Numbered from the stretch's first letter, positions 1 through 8,832 are shown. The stretch is 64,000 nucleotides of DNA from Heyndrickxia coagulans 36D1 (GCF_000169195.2 NC_016023.1:744001-808000), one strand, 5' to 3'. Program-made: numbers and translations. Notes: generated by a model from the sequence alone, not told the origin.

Positions 1-400
1 TGCAAAGGCGTTAGTGATAAAGTTTATTATGGTCGCAGTTGTGTTGGGCATCATTTTATCCGCCATCTTCAACATGCCGTTTGGCGATATGATCGCCACC
101 AGTGTAGTACTGACCATTCTTGCATATGTCCTGGGAGATTTAATGATTTTCAAACGGGAAAATGAACGCGAGGAGGATACGCAAAGAAATATCATGGCGA
201 CCGTCGCCGATTTTGTTCTGGCGTACCTTGTCGTGTGGCTGATGGGCAGATCACTCGCCCCGGACATGGACAATCTGTTATGGGCGGCGCTGGCTTCGAG
301 CATCGTCATTGCAGCCGGCGAATGGTTCTTCCATAAATATTTACACCATCTTTTCCATCACACGCCTGACCGTGAATATACCGGATACGGCGGTGACTGA
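1..400 (+). CDS. DUF2512 family membrane protein (5' end cut by window)
   Basis: Small integral membrane protein of the DUF2512 family (YndM type in Bacillus), function unknown. About 128 residues are visible with four hydrophobic stretches, a charged loop KRENEREE after the second helix, and a His-rich tail (FFHKYLHHLFHH). A GTG lies at position 14, but the same frame stays open to the window edge and reads AKALV before it, which fits the usual N-terminus of this family, so the true start is most likely upstream of the window. A strong bidirectional terminator follows directly. Family assignment is from recalled sequence resemblance; no catalytic residues are apparent. Confidence 0.75.
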   Translation, partial: AKALVIKFIMVAVVLGIILSAIFNMPFGDMIATSVVLTILAYVLGDLMIFKRENEREEDTQRNIMATVADFVLAYLVVWLMGRSLAPDMDNLLWAALASSIVIAAGEWFFHKYLHHLFHHTPDREYTGYGGD

Positions 401-403
401 TTG

Positions 404-436
404 AAAAAACGGCAGCCGGATGAGCTGCCGTTTTTT
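404..436. terminator. Bidirectional rho-independent terminator
   Basis: A perfect 7-bp stem CGGCAGC/GCTGCCG is flanked by A6 on the left and T6 on the right, so it works on both strands. It serves the DUF2512 gene on the plus strand and the convergent metallopeptidase gene on the minus strand. Confidence 0.85.
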
Positions 437-546
437 CGTATTCCTATAAAAACTTACCAATCATTAATAATCATCCAATCGTGCAAGTATCAAGTTTTTT
501 TAATCACTCGCAATTCTTTCGGGCCAAGCAAAACTTTTACTTCTCT

Positions 547-2385
547 TCACTTTACCGTAACCGTTCTTGTTTTGCTTTTGTTTCCGGCTCTGTCTTTCGC
601 GAAAATGGAAAGCTTCGTGCCTTTTTTCTGTTTGCTGATTCTTACACTATATGCGCCCTTGGCATTTACTGTAGCTTTGCCGATCTGTTTGCTGCCGCGG
701 TATACATAGACAACTGCTGATTTTTCCGCTTTACCCGCAATATGTGTGGACTTCGTTGTGACATTGCCGGCAGTCGGCATGCCCGGTGCCGTTTTGTCTT
801 TTACCATAACTTTCACTTTGCTGCTTTTTAAACCGGCCTCTGTATAAACATAGAGGACGGTTCCGGCTTTTTGCTTTGAAACCGGGACTTTAAAATGTCC
901 TTTCCCGTCCGCTGTGCCGCGGGCAAGTATTTTTCCGTTCTTCATAATGGCTACTTCGATCCCCGGGTCGGAGCTGCCGGAAATGGATGTGCTATTATCG
1001 CCGACAGTCCATACTTTCGGTGTTTTCGGTTGCTGCGCCTTGCCGCCGATATTTCCCGACAGCAGCGTGTACGTCATATCCCGTCCTTTTCCAGACGGAA
1101 CGGAAAAGCGGCTTGCTGAAGACAGCTTTTTCACAACCGCCCCGCCGCCTTTTAGCTTCAATGAACTGCCGTTGTAAGTTTTAATTCGGAGCGGCTTGAA
1201 CGCGGCATCCCCTTTAAATCCGTATAATCCGGTTGTCTGCTTTAACACGAGCGCGGCCCGGAAATCGGTCATAAACTGCCCGAAAGTCAGGTTCGGGTCA
1301 ATGTATTTTCGGATCACATCCTCGATGGCTTTTTCATTCGTGTTCGGATCGTCCATGATTTTTTTGAAAATGGCATCGCCTTGTCCGCATTGAATTTTCA
1401 AATACTCCATGAACAAATAGGACAAGGAATAATTGGCAAGCACATCCCCGTTACTATCCCAGTAGAGAAGCGAGTGGCCGTTTGTGATTGAAGCATCGTT
1501 GTTATAATCATCAATCCGATCGGAAAGCGGCTTTCCGGTATAAATTTGCTCTGCGGCCATGGACATCCCTTCGTCAATCCATGTATCAAACGTATCCCAA
1601 TGGTGCTGGACGAACACTTTCTGGTTAAAAGAGATCATATGCTGAAACTCATGGGCGAGTGTCGAATACGCTTCGGTTACATTTTTCGATGTCCCCGTCC
1701 CCATAAGCGGGTACGTGTCAATATAAAAGATTTCCGACTTGTTGGAAGTGTCGGCATCAAAAAGGTCAAGCGGGTAAAAATAGCCGGCAACATATCCGCC
1801 CGAGCCGTCAAACCCGTCCTGGATGTCATAACAAAGAATATTCACTTTCCCATTTCCATCAACATCGGATGGCATGCCGAAATATCTTGTATCGAGCGCA
1901 TAAATACGGTTGTCAAATTCTTTTCCAAGCTGGGCAGCCTGGGCGTCGTTCAGCTGGTTATTGTATACCCAGACATCCGCATGCGGACCGCTGTATAAAA
2001 GCTTAGCACTTATTTGATAATCTTTATTGCTGGCAAGATTGGACACCCAGAATTTTTTCGTATCTCCCACCCGGGGAAGACGGGCCCTTTTCGTATCCAT
2101 GCGGACGGAATACTTCCGAAGGCTTAAATATTTTAATAGATCAAATGGCTTCTGGTAATCAATCCGGTAAACGTTGCTCTTTAACTTTTGGCGGAGCGCT
2201 GCCAGGTTCGCAATCTTGAATGTGCCGGTCGGCTCTGTCGAAAGGCTTGAGGCAGACTCGTTGCTGACAAGTTTATAATAATCCTGGGCCGACACGCTTC
2301 CGCCTGCACCGAATACCCCGGCCGGCAGTATAAACAATAGCGATAGCATAATAGGCAAAGATGATGCCCGCCTGAACATTCTCAA
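547..2385 (-). CDS. Secreted M30-like zinc metallopeptidase with C-terminal Ig-like repeats
   Basis: Predicted extracellular protease. The protein begins with a signal peptide (MFRRASSLPIMLSLLF core, likely cleaved after VSA), followed by a catalytic region with a classic zinc motif HEFQH around residue 244 (HExxH), and a DVDGNGKVNIL segment that looks like a calcium-binding loop. The C-terminal quarter holds two bacterial Ig-like repeats rich in Lys (GKAEKSAVVYVY type). This arrangement matches peptidase M30 (hyicolysin-like) proteins. AGGAGG lies 7 nt before a TTG at 2385, preferred over the ATG at 2379 or the longer frame to 2424. Isolated gene, converging on the shared terminator. Substrate unknown. 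Confidence 0.75.
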   Translation of the reverse strand: MRMFRRASSLPIMLSLLFILPAGVFGAGGSVSAQDYYKLVSNESASSLSTEPTGTFKIANLAALRQKLKSNVYRIDYQKPFDLLKYLSLRKYSVRMDTKRARLPRVGDTKKFWVSNLASNKDYQISAKLLYSGPHADVWVYNNQLNDAQAAQLGKEFDNRIYALDTRYFGMPSDVDGNGKVNILCYDIQDGFDGSGGYVAGYFYPLDLFDADTSNKSEIFYIDTYPLMGTGTSKNVTEAYSTLAHEFQHMISFNQKVFVQHHWDTFDTWIDEGMSMAAEQIYTGKPLSDRIDDYNNDASITNGHSLLYWDSNGDVLANYSLSYLFMEYLKIQCGQGDAIFKKIMDDPNTNEKAIEDVIRKYIDPNLTFGQFMTDFRAALVLKQTTGLYGFKGDAAFKPLRIKTYNGSSLKLKGGGAVVKKLSSASRFSVPSGKGRDMTYTLLSGNIGGKAQQPKTPKVWTVGDNSTSISGSSDPGIEVAIMKNGKILARGTADGKGHFKVPVSKQKAGTVLYVYTEAGLKSSKVKVMVKDKTAPGMPTAGNVTTKSTHIAGKAEKSAVVYVYRGSKQIGKATVNAKGAYSVRISKQKKGTKLSIFAKDRAGNKSKTRTVTVK

Positions 2386-2929
2386 TGAAATTCCTCCTGC
2401 ACCTTTGTCCGGGCAACCCGGCAATTTTAAAAGTTGCTTCTTTCATTCTAGCACAGCAGGCCGAATTTTGGCTGCCCGGTTCAGGAAAAAGAAGAGCGGA
2501 GTTTTTTAACCGTCCTTGTTCCCATTTGCTTGGCTGTTTCATCCTGCTGAGCGGATTCTTTTGCAACAGCAGGGGCCGTACCGCTTTTTGAAAAGACGTT
2601 TTTTGTGCAACCTTTGGGAGAATTTCTTAAGGGCCGGACTGCACACTTTGGGGCCATGTCTGTTAAAAGCAGCGGGAAATTTTCATATTCCCGCTGGATG
2701 GTGGAGTTTTTCGGCCGCGGCTGTAGCCCTGGCGCTGCTGTTTCCATTTCATTTACAAAAGTTCTGCCATATGGTTCGGCTTTGTTTAACCAAGAGGATT
2801 ATTTTCTGGAACGATTGTCCTGCCTCTGTTGCATTGCCCGCCTCCTCTCCCTGTTTCTCTCTTTTCAACATAAAAGTACCCTTTTTTCTGTTCAGCCGCT
2901 ATATAAGGAGTGAAAGGGGGTGAGCGGGA
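2386..2929. other. Intergenic, no gene recognised
   Basis: About 540 bases between the divergent peptidase and DUF1659 genes. It must carry both promoters, but I could not pick a convincing sigma-A pair. A small hairpin GCGGGAA/TTCCCGC lies near 2673-2695. Open frames here look like noise. Confidence 0.4.
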
Positions 2930-3148
2930 ATGGCACAAGTCAATTTAACAAGTTCCCGCATTTCATTAATCTTTGATAACGGGGTGAATGAAAATGGAAA
3001 ACCGGTAACCAAAGCGAAGTCGTTTGCCAATGTGGCTGCCTCTGCAACACCCGATGCGATCCGGCAATTTGCTGAGGCATACGCTTCACTGCAGCAAAAA
3101 GCGCTGATCCGTGTGACGCGCACTGACTTGAACGACATCAGTGAGTGA
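2930..3148 (+). CDS. DUF1659 family protein
   Basis: A 72-residue soluble protein of the DUF1659 family, common in Bacillaceae and usually found next to DUF2922 and YvrJ genes, as here. No function is established. The start is fixed by AAGGGGGTGA seven to eight bases before ATG. It is the first gene of a compact three-gene plus-strand set; the next gene starts 24 nt downstream with its own GGGGG ribosome site. Confidence 0.85.
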   Translation: MAQVNLTSSRISLIFDNGVNENGKPVTKAKSFANVAASATPDAIRQFAEAYASLQQKALIRVTRTDLNDISE

Positions 3149-3172
3149 AAATAAAAAAGGGGGAACGGATAA

Positions 3173-3391
3173 ATGAAAACTTTGGAACTCCAGTTTTTAA
3201 CGCAGGATAACAAAACAGTGAGGGTTGCAGTTGATGAGCCGGCAGAACCCATCGATACGGTGAAAGTGAAAAACGCCATGGCTCAGATGCTCGGCTCGGG
3301 CGTGCTGGTCAGCTCGTCCGGCGCAGCGCTCTCCAGCGTGAAAGGTGCACGTCTTATTGAACAAAACATAACTGAATATACACTGGCGTAA
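3173..3391 (+). CDS. DUF2922 family protein
   Basis: A 72-residue protein beginning MKTLELQFLTQDNKTVRV, the typical DUF2922 opening. It has a short acidic/hydrophobic beta-rich first half and a Gly/Ser-rich middle. Function unknown; it is the regular neighbour of DUF1659 and YvrJ genes, and the three are probably co-transcribed. A GC-rich hairpin without a T-tract follows (3400-3427), which may reduce read-through to the YvrJ gene. Confidence 0.85.
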   Translation: MKTLELQFLTQDNKTVRVAVDEPAEPIDTVKVKNAMAQMLGSGVLVSSSGAALSSVKGARLIEQNITEYTLA

Positions 3392-3399
3392 TCTTTTGC

Positions 3400-3427
3400 C
3401 CCCGGTTCCCGTTTTCGGAACGGGGGC
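3400..3427 (+). terminator. GC-rich hairpin, possible attenuator
   Basis: GCCCCC-G-GTTCC pairs with GGAACGGGGGC around the loop CGTTTTC, with one bulged G. No T-run follows, so it is more likely a processing or partial-termination site between DUF2922 and the YvrJ gene than a full terminator. Confidence 0.45.
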
Positions 3428-3454
3428 GCTTGATTTTACAGGGGGAGAGGAGAA

Positions 3455-3595
3455 ATGCATGAAATGGTGTCGCTCATCAGTGAAGTCGGGTTTCCGGTCG
3501 CCGTCACCGTCTTTTTGCTGTACCGGATTGAGGCCAAGCTTGATGCGGTGATTGAATCGATCCAAAACCTGCCGGAACGGATGAAGGGGATCTAA
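3455..3595 (+). CDS. YvrJ family protein (46 aa)
   Basis: A short frame of 46 residues beginning MHEMVSLISEVGFPVAVTVF. It has one N-terminal transmembrane helix followed by a charged tail ending in NLPERMKGI; this matches the YvrJ family of single-pass small membrane proteins. The ribosome site GGGGGAGAGGAG lies just upstream of ATG. It closes the DUF1659-DUF2922-YvrJ group and is followed directly by a strong terminator. Function unknown. Confidence 0.85.
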   Translation: MHEMVSLISEVGFPVAVTVFLLYRIEAKLDAVIESIQNLPERMKGI

Positions 3596-3630
3596 AAGGG
3601 AGGGGCTTATGTGCAAGCCCCTCCCTTTTG
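3596..3630 (+). terminator. Strong rho-independent terminator
   Basis: AAAAGGGAGGGGCTT pairs perfectly with AAGCCCCTCCCTTTT around the loop ATGTGC, directly after the YvrJ stop codon. Confidence 0.9.
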
Positions 3631-3671
3631 CCGGATGGATCATTTCCCGGTCCGGTCGTTATTCATTTGTT

Positions 3672-3869
3672 TTAGTCACATACCTGCAACTGCTCCATTT
3701 CCGCAAAATCCACGCTGCAGAGGGTGTACTTCAACGAATGCAGCCTGCCAAGCCTGCATTTCACTTCTTCACTCATCTTCCGGTAACGCTCAACCGTGGA
3801 CTCCCGGCTCAGACCGATTGTTTTTATATAGGGATTGCTGAACGAATCCGATGCTGAGTTTGTACCCAA
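3672..3869 (-). CDS. Unrecognised 65-aa frame, possibly a remnant
   Basis: I do not recognise this frame. It starts at a TTG without a clear ribosome site and encodes a mostly helical, charged sequence (ESTVERYRKMSEEVKCRL). The open frame continues upstream of the TTG without a stop to about 3900 and overlaps one copy of a 12-bp direct repeat, so it may be the tail of a decayed element rather than a gene. No conserved motif seen. Confidence 0.25.
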   Translation of the reverse strand: MGTNSASDSFSNPYIKTIGLSRESTVERYRKMSEEVKCRLGRLHSLKYTLCSVDFAEMEQLQVCD

Positions 3870-3873
3870 TTTG

Positions 3874-4051
3874 TCAGCAAGCCCTGTCTCAAAATATAGA
3901 AGAATCTTTTTTCGAAAATGGCGATTTTATCTTTTCCATTCGTTGAATCGGCTTTCAAGTGCAAGCTTTGTAAAACCCTTGCATTAAAATTGTTGTCAAA
4001 GCTGTCAGCAGCCTTGCCAAATCTAGAAATTTTACTGATTCAGCAAGCCCT
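3874..4051. repeat. 12-bp direct repeats 166 bp apart, possible IS remnant
   Basis: TCAGCAAGCCCT occurs at 3874-3885 and again at 4040-4051. The interval is AT-rich and carries no recognisable gene. Read on the minus strand the repeat is AGGGCTTGCTGA, which recalls transposon end sequences, but I cannot assign a family. Confidence 0.45.
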
Positions 4052-4069
4052 ATACAGGCTTCGCTTTCT

Positions 4070-5128
4070 TTAAGTTTGTAAAATGCGCCGGCAAACTGCT
4101 TCTGTTACTTCTTTTGTTGTTGCCGTTCCGCCGATGTCCGGGGTTTTGATGCCTTTTTCAATCGTCCATTCGATTGCATCCATTATCATTTCACCCATTT
4201 CTGTTTCGCCAAAGTGATCGAGCATCATTTTAGCTGTCCAAATTTGGCCTATTGGGTTGGCAATGCCTTTTCCTGCAATATCCGGCGCCGAGCCGTGGAC
4301 AGGTTCAAACATGGAAGGATATTTTCCGTCCAAATTGATGTTCGCGGACGGCGCAATGCCGATGCTGCCCATAATCGCGCCGCCAATATCTGTTAAAATA
4401 TCCCCGAACAAATTGCTCGCAACAATGACATCAAACGTCTCCGGCTTCATCACCAGAAAAGCAGACAGTGCATCAATATGCATGCTGTTTACAGCTACAT
4501 CCGGATAGCCAGCCTTTACCTGGCTGAACACCTCGTCCCAAAAAGGCATTGTGTGGAAAATGCCGTTTGATTTCGTTGCACTAGTCAGGCGTCGGCCGCG
4601 TTTTTGCGCCAGTTCAAACGCATATCGCATCGCCCGCTCTGTTCCTTTTCTTGTAAAAATTGCATTCTGGATCGCAATTTCGTCTTCACCGCGATGAATT
4701 CTGCCGCCAACCTCGCTGTACTCCCCTTCGCTGTTTTCACGCACGACAATGAAATCAAAATCTTTCGGGTCCCTTAACGGGGACTGCAGCCCTTTGAAAT
4801 ACTTTGCAGGCCGGATATTCAGCACCTGTTCGAAGCCGCGCCGGATTTTTAGCAAAAGGCCCCAAAGCGACACATGATCCGGCACAAGCCTTGGATTGCC
4901 GACTGCCCCGAGAAAAATAGCCTCATAATCTTTTAAAATCTCAAGCCCGTTATCCGGCATCATTTTTCCCTGAACAAGATAATCATCACAGCTCCACGGG
5001 AACGCCGTGAATTCGAACCGGATTCCGCCATGCCGTTCCGCTGCCGCATGCAGCACACGGATGGCAGCCGGCACCACTTCTTTTCCAATCCCATCGCCCG
5101 GGATCGCCGCGATATGGTATATTTTCAT
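4070..5128 (-). CDS. Tartrate/D-malate-type NAD-dependent dehydrogenase
   Basis: About 352 residues of the isocitrate/isopropylmalate dehydrogenase superfamily, closest to tartrate dehydrogenase/D-malate decarboxylating enzymes (YcsA/TtuC type). They oxidise a 2-hydroxydicarboxylate with NAD and divalent metal, usually with decarboxylation. Visible motifs are AAIPGDGIGKEVVP at the N-terminus, VRENSEGEYSEVGG, the metal-binding region DIGGAIMGSIGIAPSAN and FEPVHGSAPDIAGKGIANP. The start at 5128 has GGAGGGG eight bases upstream; the longer frame to 5311 has no such site. Substrate (tartrate, D-malate, isopropylmalate analogue) cannot be fixed from sequence. Monocistronic. Confidence 0.85.
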   Translation of the reverse strand: MKIYHIAAIPGDGIGKEVVPAAIRVLHAAAERHGGIRFEFTAFPWSCDDYLVQGKMMPDNGLEILKDYEAIFLGAVGNPRLVPDHVSLWGLLLKIRRGFEQVLNIRPAKYFKGLQSPLRDPKDFDFIVVRENSEGEYSEVGGRIHRGEDEIAIQNAIFTRKGTERAMRYAFELAQKRGRRLTSATKSNGIFHTMPFWDEVFSQVKAGYPDVAVNSMHIDALSAFLVMKPETFDVIVASNLFGDILTDIGGAIMGSIGIAPSANINLDGKYPSMFEPVHGSAPDIAGKGIANPIGQIWTAKMMLDHFGETEMGEMIMDAIEWTIEKGIKTPDIGGTATTKEVTEAVCRRILQT

Positions 5129-5141
5129 TCCAATCCCCTCC

Positions 5142-5157
5142 GTTAAAGCGCTCACAA
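5142..5157 (-). promoter_or_regulatory. Degenerate cre-like site
   Basis: Minus-strand TTGTGAGCGCTTTAAC resembles the CcpA box with the core AGCGCT but with two departures from WTGNAANCGNWNNCA. It lies 14 bases upstream of the dehydrogenase start codon, where CcpA could act as a roadblock. Confidence 0.35.
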
Positions 5158-5361
5158 TTATATTCATTTTACCATAAGCGTAAAAATGAAATGCTTTATC
5201 ATCCCTTAAAATCAGATTCTTATTCTGTTGCTGCCCCCCGCTGCGCCAAGCAGGTAAAGATAAACAACATACGATCAACATGGTGTTTTTCAGAGGGTGA
5301 ATGAACGGCATATTGCTTTAACCTAATGTGCCAAGCCATTGTATGGGGAGAGGTAAAAAAT

Positions 5362-5393
5362 AAAGGCAATGAGAAAACAGCTCATTGCCTTTT
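5362..5393. terminator. Bidirectional terminator
   Basis: AAAGGCAATGAG pairs with CTCATTGCCTTT around AAAACAG. T-rich sequence follows on both strands, stronger on the minus strand, so it likely ends the MFS transporter transcript. Confidence 0.75.
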
Positions 5394-5583
5394 GATTGGC
5401 TAATTTGTACGCGAACCGATCGGGCACGCCCTCCGAATTTTTTCCGCTGGCGTTCGAGACACTTGTCACTGCCGTTTGATCACTGACTTTTTCAGCGAAT
5501 GGCCGCGGGCACGCCGCTCATTCCTATTTGCATCAAATTTTTCCGGTTAACGGCAGCGGGCAGCAAACGGGCACATGCTGCCG

Positions 5584-6801
5584 CTATTCTCCCTTCGATT
5601 CTGCATTCCCCGGCACGCCTATTTTCAACATTGGAAAAACAAAGCACAGCCCGATAATGAAAAACAACGCAGCAAGTTCGAAAACAGCCGTGATCGAAAA
5701 CCATTCCTTCAATGCCCCCGCAAGGCTCATGGTCACCACCATGGAGCCAGTGAAAAGCGGGCTCAAAATGCCGTTCACCCTGCCAATAAAATCGGATTCC
5801 GTATTTTGCAGGATCAGGGTGTTAATGCCGATCTGGATGCTCGGCATGAAAAAGCCCGAAACGAGTTCGGCGGCGAGTGTCAGCCAAAGCGAAGTCGAAG
5901 CACCGATTACCGCAAGCCCAATGGCATTTGCAAGCATACCGGTGAACAGCATTTTTTGCGGTGAAGCAGATTTTGAAAAGGCCATGGAAAAAGCCCCGCC
6001 TGTAATCATCCCAATGCCATTCACCATCACAAGCCATTGCAGGTTCTCTTTCGGCAGGCCGAGACGGTCCGTTACGAGGAAAATATTCATCGGTTGGATA
6101 AAACCGACGCCAAGCCCGGCCGCCAGAAAACCAAGTCCCAGCAGTCGCAATTCCTTTTTAGACAAAACATAGCGAATCCCGCTCTTCATTTCCTGGAAAA
6201 TATTCGACACTTTTTCCTTCTTTTTCATGGCCTGGTCTTTCGGGATAAATGACAAACTCGCGGCGGAAAACAGGAAAGCGAGACCGGTTATCAAAATAGA
6301 ATAATCGATTCCAAACCTTTCATAGGCAAACGTGCCGACCACCGGGCCAAGAATCATGAAAACAGCAAAAATGGTCTGGTAAACGGCCATTGCCTGCTGG
6401 ATCAGGCGTTCCTCAAGATGCATTTTAAACAGTTTCATCCCGGACGGTTGTGAAAACTGCGACAAAATCGAGGAAATCAGTGTTGCAAAAAAGACGGACT
6501 GCCACGAGCCAAAAACAAGCGCGCCGATGACGCCAAAAATGGACACAGCACTCAGCAAATCACACCAAACCATTGTTTTCTTCGGCTGCCAGCGATCCGC
6601 AAATGTTCCGCCGATAAAACTAAAAATGAAAATGGGCAGGAACTCCGCCACTGAAATCATGGAAACGGCAAACGGGTCGCCGTTTGTTTTTTCTGTCACA
6701 AACAACAGGACGGCAAAATTCCGCACCCAAATGCCCACCTGCAAAAACAACGCGGATACAAATACCATCCGGACAAACCGATTTCTCAAAAGCTCTCCCA
6801 C
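5584..6801 (-). CDS. MFS transporter, drug/solute exporter type
   Basis: A 405-residue major facilitator protein with about 12 transmembrane helices. The loop after helix 2 has the MFS signature GGTFADRWQPKKTM, and a charged central loop (KDQAMKKKEKVSN) separates the two halves. It resembles the MFS_3/macrolide-efflux-like exporter subgroup; the substrate is not predictable. Translation starts at GTG with AGGGGGG five bases upstream. It stands alone on the minus strand. The C-terminus ends with a short charged tail. Confidence 0.75.
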   Translation of the reverse strand: MGELLRNRFVRMVFVSALFLQVGIWVRNFAVLLFVTEKTNGDPFAVSMISVAEFLPIFIFSFIGGTFADRWQPKKTMVWCDLLSAVSIFGVIGALVFGSWQSVFFATLISSILSQFSQPSGMKLFKMHLEERLIQQAMAVYQTIFAVFMILGPVVGTFAYERFGIDYSILITGLAFLFSAASLSFIPKDQAMKKKEKVSNIFQEMKSGIRYVLSKKELRLLGLGFLAAGLGVGFIQPMNIFLVTDRLGLPKENLQWLVMVNGIGMITGGAFSMAFSKSASPQKMLFTGMLANAIGLAVIGASTSLWLTLAAELVSGFFMPSIQIGINTLILQNTESDFIGRVNGILSPLFTGSMVVTMSLAGALKEWFSITAVFELAALFFIIGLCFVFPMLKIGVPGNAESKGE

Positions 6802-7222
6802 AAGCGCCCCCCTCTGGTCAAATCTGTCTCATATCGTGCCATTATCATACCGAAATTGAAAGCCTTAAGCAATACAGAAGCACCCGTGTAAAACAGAGTA
6901 CGAAAAAAAAGCATGCAAACTTGGGAAACGGAAGCCCGCAGGCAAAAGGTGAAAAAAATCGGCGCATTTGGCCGCGTGCCCCTTTTTTCCTTCGTCCAGT
7001 CCCTTCTCATGTGCCTGCACTCAAAACAGACATCTATTCTGCTTCGCCCGGGCCCGACATTTTCATGTGTTCCATTGCTTTCACTTCCTCGTCCTGTCAC
7101 GCGCCTCAACCCAAACCATTTTTCTTGCAGCCATTTTCGCCACATTTCACGCACACATCCTCTTCTTTTTCTAATAAATTACAAGAGAAAAGCCGGACCA
7201 TTGCATAAACGAAAAATCCCCG
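6802..7222. other. Intergenic, no gene recognised
   Basis: About 420 bases between divergent MFS and LCP genes. A 122-residue minus-strand frame at 6786-7154 covers most of it but overlaps the MFS gene start and has no family resemblance. The LCP promoter lies at its right end. Confidence 0.4.
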
Positions 7223-7251
7223 TTAACAATTTGGAAAAACCATGATATGAT
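7223..7251 (+). promoter_or_regulatory. Sigma-A promoter of the LCP gene
   Basis: TTAACA (-35, 7223-7228), a 17-bp spacer and TATGAT (-10, 7246-7251), ending 44 bases before the LCP start codon. Confidence 0.8.
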
Positions 7252-7295
7252 AGCGATTAGATTAAATAAAAAATTCAAAGAAAAGGGTCGAAAAA

Positions 7296-8210
7296 ATGAA
7301 GAAGAAGATATTCATCACACTCGGGATTCTCTTAGCGATCATCGTGATCGGGGGCGGAGGGTTCGCCTATTACGTCTACCATTCTGTCCAAAATGCCGCA
7401 GATAAAATGTATGACAGCAAATCCGTGAAACCATCCGAGAAAAACACTGAAAAAATCAAAAGTGAAAAACCAATTTCCATTCTTTTACTCGGCGTAGATG
7501 AGCGGGTCGGAGATGTAGGAAGATCCGATACGCTCATTATTCTTACACTGAACCCGCAAAAGAAAGCCATGCAGATGATCTCCATTCCGCGTGACACGAG
7601 GACAGAAATCGTGGGCAAGGGAACATTGAATAAGATAAATGCGGCTTATGCTTACGGCGGGCCAAAAATGGCACTGGATACGGTAAACAAATTTGCTAAT
7701 TTAAACCTTGACCAGTACATACGCTTGAATATGGAAGGATTGGCTGACCTTGTAGATGCTGTCGGCGGTGTAACCGTCTACAATAAAATCAGCTGGCATG
7801 ACGAAGGGTATTATAAAAAAGGCTACTATTATGCCAAAGGGAACATTACATTGGATACCGGCAAAAAAGCGCTCGGTTATGTAAGAATGCGCCACCTTGA
7901 TCCTCAAGGTGACTTTGGCCGTAACCAGCGCCAGCGTGACGTCATTATGGCCGTCATTAACAAAGCGGCGACCATCCAGTCTTTCTCGCGTTATCAGGAA
8001 ATCCTGGCTGCGATCCAGAACAATGTCAAAACAAACCTGACACTTGATGATATGAAAAACATCGCGATGAACTACCGCGACTGCCGCCAAAATACGACAG
8101 ACTATGAAGTTAAAGGCAACAGTACAACCATTGACGGCATTTACTATCTTAATGTTAGCCAGGCAGAACGCGACAAGGTCCACAACATGGTGACCAATAT
8201 GGAACAATAA
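7296..8210 (+). CDS. LytR-CpsA-Psr (LCP) cell-wall ligase
   Basis: A 304-residue LCP-family protein (TagU/LytR type) that transfers undecaprenyl-linked anionic polymers, such as wall teichoic acid, to peptidoglycan on the outer membrane face. It has an N-terminal transmembrane helix at about residues 5-27, then the LCP domain with ILLLGVDER, GRSDTLIILTL, ISIPRDTR (Arg pair binding pyrophosphate) and LNKINAAYAYGGP. RBS AAAGGGTCG precedes ATG. It is monocistronic between its own promoter and a terminator. The exact polymer and which TagTUV paralogue it matches cannot be told by eye. Confidence 0.88.
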   Translation: MKKKIFITLGILLAIIVIGGGGFAYYVYHSVQNAADKMYDSKSVKPSEKNTEKIKSEKPISILLLGVDERVGDVGRSDTLIILTLNPQKKAMQMISIPRDTRTEIVGKGTLNKINAAYAYGGPKMALDTVNKFANLNLDQYIRLNMEGLADLVDAVGGVTVYNKISWHDEGYYKKGYYYAKGNITLDTGKKALGYVRMRHLDPQGDFGRNQRQRDVIMAVINKAATIQSFSRYQEILAAIQNNVKTNLTLDDMKNIAMNYRDCRQNTTDYEVKGNSTTIDGIYYLNVSQAERDKVHNMVTNMEQ

Positions 8211-8215
8211 AGACA

Positions 8216-8250
8216 GGCAGGCCCCGTTGTCCGGAGCCTGCCCTTTTCAA
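8216..8250 (+). terminator. Terminator of the LCP gene
   Basis: GGCAGGC (8216-8222) pairs with GCCTGCC (8236-8242), followed by a T-rich run that reaches the end of the convergent small gene. Confidence 0.75.
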
Positions 8251-8253
8251 TTT

Positions 8254-8370
8254 TTATTTTTGCTTTTCCTGCGGTTTTACCGGAGATCTTTCCGGCTCTA
8301 TGTCTTTGTTATGATGCTGTTTTTCCTGTTGTTCCGGCGAGTCGCCTTTTTTGTCCTTGTTGTAATCCAT
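8254..8370 (-). CDS. Small highly charged protein (38 aa)
   Basis: A 38-residue frame starting MDYNKDKKGDSPEQQEKQ. It is almost wholly hydrophilic (Lys, Glu, Gln, Asp, His, Pro), without hydrophobic segment or Cys, so probably an unstructured soluble peptide. The ribosome site GGGAGGAGGG seven bases before ATG is very strong, which is the main reason to call it a gene. It converges on the LCP terminator. Family not recognised; composition is like some small spore or stress proteins of bacilli, which is only a guess. Confidence 0.6.
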   Translation of the reverse strand: MDYNKDKKGDSPEQQEKQHHNKDIEPERSPVKPQEKQK

Positions 8371-8727
8371 TTGGTGCCCTCCTCCCGGTTGGATTAATGT
8401 TCCTTAGCATCACTGCTTGTCTATTGTAAAAATACCCGGTAACTGCATATGCTAAACAAAGGGGAGAGGCTGCCCGCTTTGGCGGAACAAAAAATGTCTA
8501 TTCGGACAAGCGAAGGCAATGGATCCCTATAGCTGCAACGGATAACCAGGGGCTTAGATGGAAGGTGATCCGGCCACCGCTTTTGCTCTTTTACCGGCTT
8601 TCCATTCAAACGGGAGCAAAGGCAATATAACCTGTTACCTGCCGCAGATTCGTGCCGGCACCTGCCCCCCCCCGGCCGAAGCGAAGGCAACCTGCTTTTA
8701 CAAAAGCAGCCGCGGAAAACGGAACGC
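8371..8727. other. Intergenic, nothing recognised
   Basis: About 360 bases with no supported frame, RNA or clear regulatory signal beyond the upstream region of the 38-aa gene. Confidence 0.4.
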
Positions 8728-8832
8728 TCAAAACAGCCTGAACAAAACCCATATTACAAAAGCCCATACCGGAATGGACAAGCCAATGCCAATCAGACAG
8801 CCTTTCGCAAAATCTCCGTCTTTTCCATTCAT
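8728..8832 (-). CDS. Small single-pass membrane protein (34 aa)
   Basis: A 34-residue frame starting MNGKDGDFAKGCLIGIGLSI and ending VIWVLFRLF. A polar N-terminus is followed by one long hydrophobic helix with two short charged caps, typical of a small membrane peptide. AAAGGA sits ten bases before the ATG. The frame is clean and has no overlapping gene. Function unknown; it could be a small sporulation or holin-like peptide, neither shown. Confidence 0.55.
   Translation of the reverse strand: MNGKDGDFAKGCLIGIGLSIPVWAFVIWVLFRLF

Noticed and set aside
6786-7154. 122-residue minus-strand frame upstream of the LCP gene
   Set aside because: It overlaps the start of the MFS gene, has no ribosome site and composition unlike a protein family; the LCP promoter region is a better explanation.
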